From: Chrysochromulina parva
Lineage: Eukaryota > Haptophyta > Prymnesiales > Chrysochromulinaceae
Reading direction: 5' to 3'
Assembly: GCA_002887195.1 (NCBI GenBank)
Contig: PJAB01001854.1
Span: forward strand, 1 to 11,828
DNA: 11,828 nucleotides
Made by a program: the position numbers and the translations under genes. Positions 7,300-11,828 of this stretch are shown piece by piece. How positions within the stretch are numbered: the first letter of the stretch is position 1; every line of letters begins with the position of its first letter. The notes beneath the pieces were generated by a model. It was not told where the DNA came from. It saw only the letters and a program-made list of their open reading frames with translations, and searched no databases.

Positions 7300-7450
7300 T
7301 GGATGTGCTGTGATGAGGCTTGCAATCAGGGGTCGAGAGGCGTTTGTGAGGGACCTCGCTGAGTCTCGTAGCTCGAACTACGACTGTTAGTGCCCATCGG
7401 AGACTTGTCTTGATAAGGAACCGAAGACAGTCGCCGGTTCGCAAATCGAC
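7300..7450. promoter_or_regulatory. Shared divergent promoter region of genes B and C
   Basis: Only 151 bases separate the start codons of the minus-strand hydrolase (7299) and the plus-strand WD40 gene (7451). Both 5' UTRs and both core promoters must therefore lie here or overlap the genes. It is less GC-rich than the flanking coding sequence. It contains a 6-bp inverted repeat TCGTAG/CTACGA around CTCGAA at 7366-7383. No TATA box is evident. The role is inferred from gene layout, not from a recognised motif. Confidence 0.5.
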
Positions 7451-10400
7451 ATGCCACCGCAGCCGGCCGCATCCCAACCGCCCTCCAAGGCGTCGGCGGT
7501 CATGCTCGTGCGCGACGAGTCGGATGACTCGATGGCCGAGGTGCGGCAGGCCAAGCGGTTTGCCAAGCGCGAGATGCTCGCCAGGCAGACGTCTGGTGCC
7601 AAGGCGCGGACCATGCTGCGACGCCTGGTGGCGGAGCGGCTCTCGCACCCGCTGCTCGAGCAGATCAAATCGTCCGGGTTCGATGACAATCCGCTGGAGG
7701 AGGAGGATGAGCCCGACTACCGGCCGCCGCCATCGCTTGCCAAATGGATGGCCGAGGTCTCGCAGACCGACGCAGCCGAAGAGGCGCCGGCGCCGGCCGT
7801 GCCGGCCATGGGCAGCATCGGCGAGGGCGAGCAGGGCATCAACGAGCTCGTCGCGCTCAAGCGCCACCTCGAGAACGACGTGGCGTACAGCGACGGCCTA
7901 ACCGTTGGCGAGTTTGTGCGCGCGCTCTCGCAGGTCTGGACGTTGCGCTCGCCGCAGGAGCTGCGGCGGCTGTTCATGCAGATCGACGCCGACTCGGACG
8001 GGCGCGTCACCTGGGAGGAGCTGCTGACCTTTCTGCTGCAGCGCGACAAGGGCGGCGACGATGACTCCAATCGCTACCTGCCGAGCACGGACGCTCTTCC
8101 AAACCCGAGCACGGCGGCGCACACGGCGCCCGTCTCGCACATCGTGCCGCTGCCCGACAAGGACAAGTACGTGACCCTTGGGCGGGACGCGACGCTGCGC
8201 CTGTGGTCACGCGGGCGGCTGGAGCACACGAAGACCCTCGCCCTCGCCGAGAAGGGCTGGGCGCATGCGGCGGTCTACTGCCCGGCGCACCGCCGGCTGG
8301 CCATCGCGACGGCGCACTCGCGCTTGCTGATGATGGACATGACGACGCTGCGCCCGCAGCGCGCGTGGCGCCTGCCGACCGTGGCGACCGCGCTGTGCCT
8401 GATCGAGCAGCCCGACGTGAGCAAGGACTGGGCCTGCTGCCTCGCCGTCGCCGACCAAAATGGGAATCTCGAGGTGCACGACTTGGACGAGCTCGTCGCG
8501 TCCCGCCTCCAAGCGCGCCTCGTGAGCAGCATTCATGACGAGTGGGTGCGCCGCCTCGCCTTTGTCAAGGAGGCGGGCGGCCTGGTGAGCTGCGCCGACG
8601 ACGGCACCCTCCGCGTGCACACGCTCGGCGTGCACGGCGACCTGCGCCCACGCTACCTGCTCACCTCTCCCACGCAGAAGCCGATGCACGCCTTCTGCTA
8701 CTCGCAGAAGCACGCGGCGGTCGCCACTTGTGGGCTCGAACGCCACGTGCACTGGTGGTCACTCTCGATCGCCGAGCCGATCTCCACCTTTTATGGGCAC
8801 GCGGCCGCCGTCGTCGACGTCGCCATCGATGATGAGCATCATCAGCTCATTAGCGTCGATACGGACGCCTGCGTCCGTATTTGGTGCGTGCGCCGCTTCG
8901 TGAGCGTTCAAGTCATCGACTCGCCCCACGGAGCGCCCGTGACGGCGCTGCTCTATGACGCCACGCTCCGCACACTGCTCATCGCGCACACCGCCCCGAG
9001 CGCCTTCGTCTCCATCGACGCCAAACCGGCCGGCACCGCCGCGCCCCGCCCACCCTCGCCGCGCCCGCCCTCGCCGCGCCCGCCCTCGCCGGGCGGCCGC
9101 GGCGGTGGCGGCGACAAGCAGCGCATGCTCCTTTCCGCCGTCTCGTCGGCCAGCCTCGCGATCGCGCTGGCGGTCGATGACATCTCCACCGTCCGCTCCT
9201 TCCATTGTGCCGACGGCGACGTGTGCCATCGGTTCCAGCTGATGGACACGACCGCTGCCGCGAGCAGCGTGGGCGGCGATGCTGCGAGTTGCATCGCCTT
9301 CGACCACTCTGGCCGTCGGCTGCTCGTCGGCCAGCGCAACGGCCGAGTCAAGATCCTCAACTTCAGCTCCGGCGCCGTCTTGGGCGAGTGCGAGCCGCCG
9401 CGAGCCGACGCGACGGGCGCGTGCGAGCTGACGGCGATCCAGGGGATGCTTGTGGCCAACCTCGCGTACATTGTCGCCGTCGGCTGGTCGCGCGAGGTGT
9501 GGGTGTGGGCCGACCAGCGCGACAACCAGAGCTTTGTCGTCAGCTGCTCGCGGGTGCTCCGCGGCCACCGCGCGGACGTGACGTGCCTCGACTTTGCCGC
9601 GCCCAACATGCTCGCCACCGGCTCGAACGATGCGTACGTGATGCTCTGGAATTTCGGCTCGGGCCAGATCCGGAGCCAGCTGCACCACCAGCCGCTCACG
9701 CCGCAGCCGCGCGTCAACCCGTCTTCGGCCTCGGCGCACAAGTTCGTGACGACCACCACGTGCGTCGCGGTCGAGCGGCTCGCGCTCATCAAGCTCGATG
9801 GCGAGACGGCCACGCCCCTCCTCGTCACGGCGGGCTCCGACGGCCGCCTGCGGCTCTGGTCGGCCTCTGCTGCCCAGCTGCTCCACGTGCTGCCGCTCAC
9901 CCCCGCCCCAGGGTTGTACTCGTCTGCCGCGGCGCTCATCACGACGCTCCACTGGAACGCGCGCGCCGGGGTGCTCGTCGCGGGCGACAGCGAGGGGCGC
10001 GTGGGCTTGTGGGACGGGAGTGCCCTTCGCCCCGCCCTATCTGGCCAACTTATCCCCATGACGACCGTCGCGCGCGTCACCGGCGACGCCTCCGCCGAGG
10101 GCATGTCCGACGGCGACGCGAACGCGCTCTCGGCCAAGGAGAGGATTTATCGCTGCCTGCGACCGCTCGCGCGATGGCACGCCCACGGCGAGGCGGTGCT
10201 CAGCACCTCCATCCTCGCCGCCGCGTGGGAAGGTCTCGTGCCTCGCCTCGCGCCCGAAGCCGCCGGCACGGGCGGCGCGGATGGCGCGGGCGGAGGTGGA
10301 GCGGCGCCCACGACGGCGCCGCCGCCGCCCAAGCCGATGCTGGAGATGGCGCTCGCTCAACACGGCGCCTCCGGTCCGGGTCCCGCCGCCCGGCGGCCCG

Positions 10401-11377
10401 CGCGCCGTGGCGAGCGACCGGTGGGCGAGAGGGCGGAGCCTTTTGGGACGGTGCTCGACTTCACGCCACTGCTGATGACGGGCGCGGGCGACGAGTGCCG
10501 CCTGTGGACGCTCGACGGGCAGCACGTGGGCAGGCTGGGCGCCGAGCGATGGCGCGTCACCGAGCAGGACACGTACGCACCGCCGCCACCAGCCGCGCTG
10601 CTCGAGCCGGCGTCGTCGTGGGCGCATCCTCCGAGCGACGGGAGCGCCTCGAACGAGCGCACTCCCAGGCGCGGCAGGTCCGGCGCCGGCTCGAGCGCCT
10701 TCCTCACCGCCCTTGCGGATGATGAGCCCGTCGCCCCAATCCCCGCCGCTCCCTGCACGATGAGCGTTGAGGAACAGGCGCGCATCCGGCCGATGATCGA
10801 CGTCATCGCCAAACACTTTCGGCGTGCGGGCATGCGCACGGCAGCACGCGCGCAGGCGCCCACCCACGGCGGGCACGGCGAGGGCGAGCGCTACGACAAC
10901 CCTGCGAGCGAGCGCGACGCGCTGCTCACCCACGGCGCGCAGCAAGGCGTCTTTGCGCTCCTCTCGACCTCACAATCGGCCGCGGGCTCCGGCCCACTCG
11001 CCTTCGGACGACGTCCCTCATCCGCCGCGCTCCGGCAGGCGGCCTCCGCGCCCGTGCTGCCGCCGCTCGGCGAGCGGCGCGCCGCGGGCGCCGGCGGCCT
11101 CGCTGGCGGCGCGCTCGACGACGCGACCATCCTTCGGCGAGCGGAGGAGCGCTCGCGCGCATTGCTCCGCGCCCGTTTTCGCGAGTACCAGGAAGAGACA
11201 GGCCGAGGACCGGGGCTGACGACCTTTGCGACCGACCAATTCTTTCGGCAGCGCGAGGAGGCCAAGATCAACAAGCCGCCGCCACGCGAGCCTATGAAAG
11301 TCCACCCGCTCGGCAAGATCACGCGCCGCGAGCGCGCCGAGAAGGGCGAGCGCATGGAGCGCATGCGCTTCATGTGA
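7451..11377 (+). CDS. CFAP337: Gene C: EF-hand and WD40-repeat ciliary protein, CFAP337 (WDR49/WDR64) family
   Basis: A 1308-residue single-exon protein. Residues 1-130 are charged and partly helical. Residues about 134-197 form an EF-hand region with one canonical calcium loop at 179-190 (Asp179, Asp181, Asp183, Gly184, Glu190), preceded by LRRLFMQI as in WDR49/WDR64. WD40 blades follow, recognisable at about 228-254, 366-390, 450-480, 608-638, 704-735, 788-806, 828-856 and 1005-1030, enough for two propellers. RLWTLDGQHVGRLG with a following Trp (1017-1034) resembles the closing segment of this family. Members are known from axonemal proteomes of algae and ciliates and from animal cilia or sperm, so a role in flagellar motility and calcium response is likely by family. 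A Pro-rich insert (532-554) and a low-complexity insert of about 140 residues (860-1000) lie between blades. The C-terminal tail (1240-1308) is basic. The first ATG of the frame was chosen; Met18 is a possible alternative. Assignment to the family is firm; the exact orthologue is less so. Confidence 0.88.
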   Translation: MPPQPAASQPPSKASAVMLVRDESDDSMAEVRQAKRFAKREMLARQTSGAKARTMLRRLVAERLSHPLLEQIKSSGFDDNPLEEEDEPDYRPPPSLAKWMAEVSQTDAAEEAPAPAVPAMGSIGEGEQGINELVALKRHLENDVAYSDGLTVGEFVRALSQVWTLRSPQELRRLFMQIDADSDGRVTWEELLTFLLQRDKGGDDDSNRYLPSTDALPNPSTAAHTAPVSHIVPLPDKDKYVTLGRDATLRLWSRGRLEHTKTLALAEKGWAHAAVYCPAHRRLAIATAHSRLLMMDMTTLRPQRAWRLPTVATALCLIEQPDVSKDWACCLAVADQNGNLEVHDLDELVASRLQARLVSSIHDEWVRRLAFVKEAGGLVSCADDGTLRVHTLGVHGDLRPRYLLTSPTQKPMHAFCYSQKHAAVATCGLERHVHWWSLSIAEPISTFYGHAAAVVDVAIDDEHHQLISVDTDACVRIWCVRRFVSVQVIDSPHGAPVTALLYDATLRTLLIAHTAPSAFVSIDAKPAGTAAPRPPSPRPPSPRPPSPGGRGGGGDKQRMLLSAVSSASLAIALAVDDISTVRSFHCADGDVCHRFQLMDTTAAASSVGGDAASCIAFDHSGRRLLVGQRNGRVKILNFSSGAVLGECEPPRADATGACELTAIQGMLVANLAYIVAVGWSREVWVWADQRDNQSFVVSCSRVLRGHRADVTCLDFAAPNMLATGSNDAYVMLWNFGSGQIRSQLHHQPLTPQPRVNPSSASAHKFVTTTTCVAVERLALIKLDGETATPLLVTAGSDGRLRLWSASAAQLLHVLPLTPAPGLYSSAAALITTLHWNARAGVLVAGDSEGRVGLWDGSALRPALSGQLIPMTTVARVTGDASAEGMSDGDANALSAKERIYRCLRPLARWHAHGEAVLSTSILAAAWEGLVPRLAPEAAGTGGADGAGGGGAAPTTAPPPPKPMLEMALAQHGASGPGPAARRPARRGERPVGERAEPFGTVLDFTPLLMTGAGDECRLWTLDGQHVGRLGAERWRVTEQDTYAPPPPAALLEPASSWAHPPSDGSASNERTPRRGRSGAGSSAFLTALADDEPVAPIPAAPCTMSVEEQARIRPMIDVIAKHFRRAGMRTAARAQAPTHGGHGEGERYDNPASERDALLTHGAQQGVFALLSTSQSAAGSGPLAFGRRPSSAALRQAASAPVLPPLGERRAAGAGGLAGGALDDATILRRAEERSRALLRARFREYQEETGRGPGLTTFATDQFFRQREEAKINKPPPREPMKVHPLGKITRRERAEKGERMERMRFM
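8828..8880. repeat. Two adjacent snap-back inverted repeats inside gene C
   Basis: GATGATG and CATCATC are separated by AG at 8828-8843. ATACGGACGC and GCGTCCGTAT are separated by CT at 8859-8880, a perfect 10-bp arm with a 2-base spacer. Both fall within codons for one WD40 blade (residues 460-477), so they are not a separate gene feature. Very short spacers like these are typical of quasi-palindromes made perfect by template switching. Confidence 0.8.
9047..9091 (+). repeat. 15-bp tandem repeat x3 in gene C
   Basis: Three copies of CGCCCGCCCTCGCCG with one base difference in the first copy. Each encodes Arg-Pro-Pro-Ser-Pro, followed by a Gly-rich run, and together they form a flexible linker between the first and second propeller. 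Confidence 0.88.
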
Positions 11378-11508
11378 GACATGTGGAACGGCGCCCACGA
11401 CGCGTCAGGCTGGCCTCGGGGAAGGCAGGTACTGGCCCAGGGACGGCCCCCTTCAGGTAGATTGATGGGATGTGTTTGTCTCCTCTCGCTGTCGAGGGGG
11501 GGACCACG

Positions 11509-11530
11509 TCTCGTATAGTCTCGTACGAGA
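11509..11530. repeat. Direct repeat plus 12-bp perfect palindrome
   Basis: TCTCGTA occurs at 11509-11515 and again at 11519-11525. The second copy is the left part of a perfect 12-bp palindrome TCTCGTACGAGA at 11519-11530. It could be a protein-binding site or chance; it lies about 130 bases after the stop codon of gene C. Confidence 0.7.
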
Positions 11531-11579
11531 TTGCCAATTGAGCTAAGGTGCGGTCGCTCGAAATTACATATCAAACTTC

Positions 11580-11621
11580 GCCTCCCCGTCCCGTGCCCGA
11601 TGATTACGCGTGCGGGGAGGC
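11580..11621. repeat. Hairpin with 9-bp GC-rich stem
   Basis: GCCTCCCCG at 11580-11588 is the exact reverse complement of CGGGGAGGC at 11613-11621, with a 24-base loop between. It lies in the gene-free stretch after gene C, where it could form in a 3' UTR or act as a DNA structure. No T-run follows it, so it does not look like a bacterial-type terminator. Confidence 0.65.
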
Positions 11622-11673
11622 CGGGAATGCCTTTCTCGACACTCGAGGCCAGGTTTGAGCGTTATGCGGGCCG

Positions 11674-11735
11674 CGAAAGGGGATGTGTCGCCTCCCTAAC
11701 GCCTAACAAAGGACGCGAGCTCGAAAGGGGATGTG
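11674..11735. repeat. 14-bp direct repeat, 48-bp spacing
   Basis: CGAAAGGGGATGTG is present at 11674-11687 and, unchanged, at 11722-11735. Between the copies CCTAAC is also doubled (11695-11700 and 11702-11707). The meaning is unknown. An exact 14-base match this close suggests a recent small duplication or paired binding sites. Confidence 0.75.
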
Positions 11736-11828
11736 GCTGTACGGTTGTCGCGCGAGCCGAGCTGCATGTGTATGCGGCCGGGGCGGTCTCGGTACACATG
11801 CCCATGCTTGGAGATCGCGAGGCTCATG

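Larger units (their letters stand above)
11378..11828. other. Region downstream of gene C, no gene seen
   Basis: Starts with the TGA-proximal 3' UTR of the WD40 gene. No coding signal is visible on either strand; the longest frames lack codon bias. No polyadenylation signal could be named with confidence. It contains several short repeat structures listed separately. Whether a further gene begins beyond 11828 cannot be told. Confidence 0.5.

Noticed and set aside
8759..10137. Two long minus-strand frames opposite gene C
   Set aside because: They are antisense shadows of the WD40 gene, kept open by the GC-rich third positions. No motif supports them.
11580..11621. Rho-independent terminator
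   Set aside because: No T-run follows the stem, the loop is 24 bases, and the surrounding genes are eukaryotic.

Overview
The window looks like nuclear DNA of a GC-rich, intron-poor, flagellated unicellular eukaryote, most likely a microalga of haptophyte type. That placement is an inference. It rests on three long uninterrupted reading frames with strong G/C third-position bias, an axonemal-type EF-hand/WD40 protein, a membrane protein ending in a Tudor-like module, and many in-frame trinucleotide-based repeats. Nothing suggests a bacterial or organellar origin: there are no operons and no Shine-Dalgarno sites. I found no tRNA, rRNA or CRISPR array.

Left third (1-3039): a lower-GC, decayed region. 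It begins with two copies of a roughly 110-bp sequence spaced exactly 210 bp apart, the second next to the 3' end of a broken minus-strand gene (about 401-2018). That gene can be read only by hopping between frames, with about four frameshifts and one internal stop. Its motif order (CxC...SCLE, VC..AF, W...DWLPNE, FPEC..C...H) is that of a eukaryotic transposase, and it ends before any catalytic core. Upstream of it lies a GC-rich minus-strand coding-like segment (2101-2631) with no usable ATG. That segment is followed by a sharp change of composition at a tandem 10-bp duplication. It is probably an orphan exon or a gene remnant of unknown function.

Right two thirds (3040-11377): three apparently intact single-exon genes. 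Gene A (+, 3040-5253) is a predicted membrane protein with an Ala/Thr repeat and a C-terminal Tudor-like domain. Gene B (-, 5725-7299) is a membrane-anchored alpha/beta hydrolase with a complete Ser-Asp-His triad. Gene C (+, 7451-11377) is an EF-hand plus double WD40-propeller protein of the CFAP337 (WDR49/WDR64) ciliary family. A and B converge on a 471-bp spacer. B and C diverge from a 151-bp spacer that must hold both promoters. There is no evidence that the three products act in one pathway; the only structural hint of co-regulation is the shared B/C promoter space.

The last 451 bases hold no gene but carry a 12-bp palindrome, a 9-bp-stem hairpin and a 14-bp direct repeat. The most noteworthy items are the transposase fossil with its flanking repeats, the membrane-Tudor architecture of gene A, the repeat tract that is open in several frames inside gene A, and a pair of near-perfect snap-back inverted repeats inside gene C.
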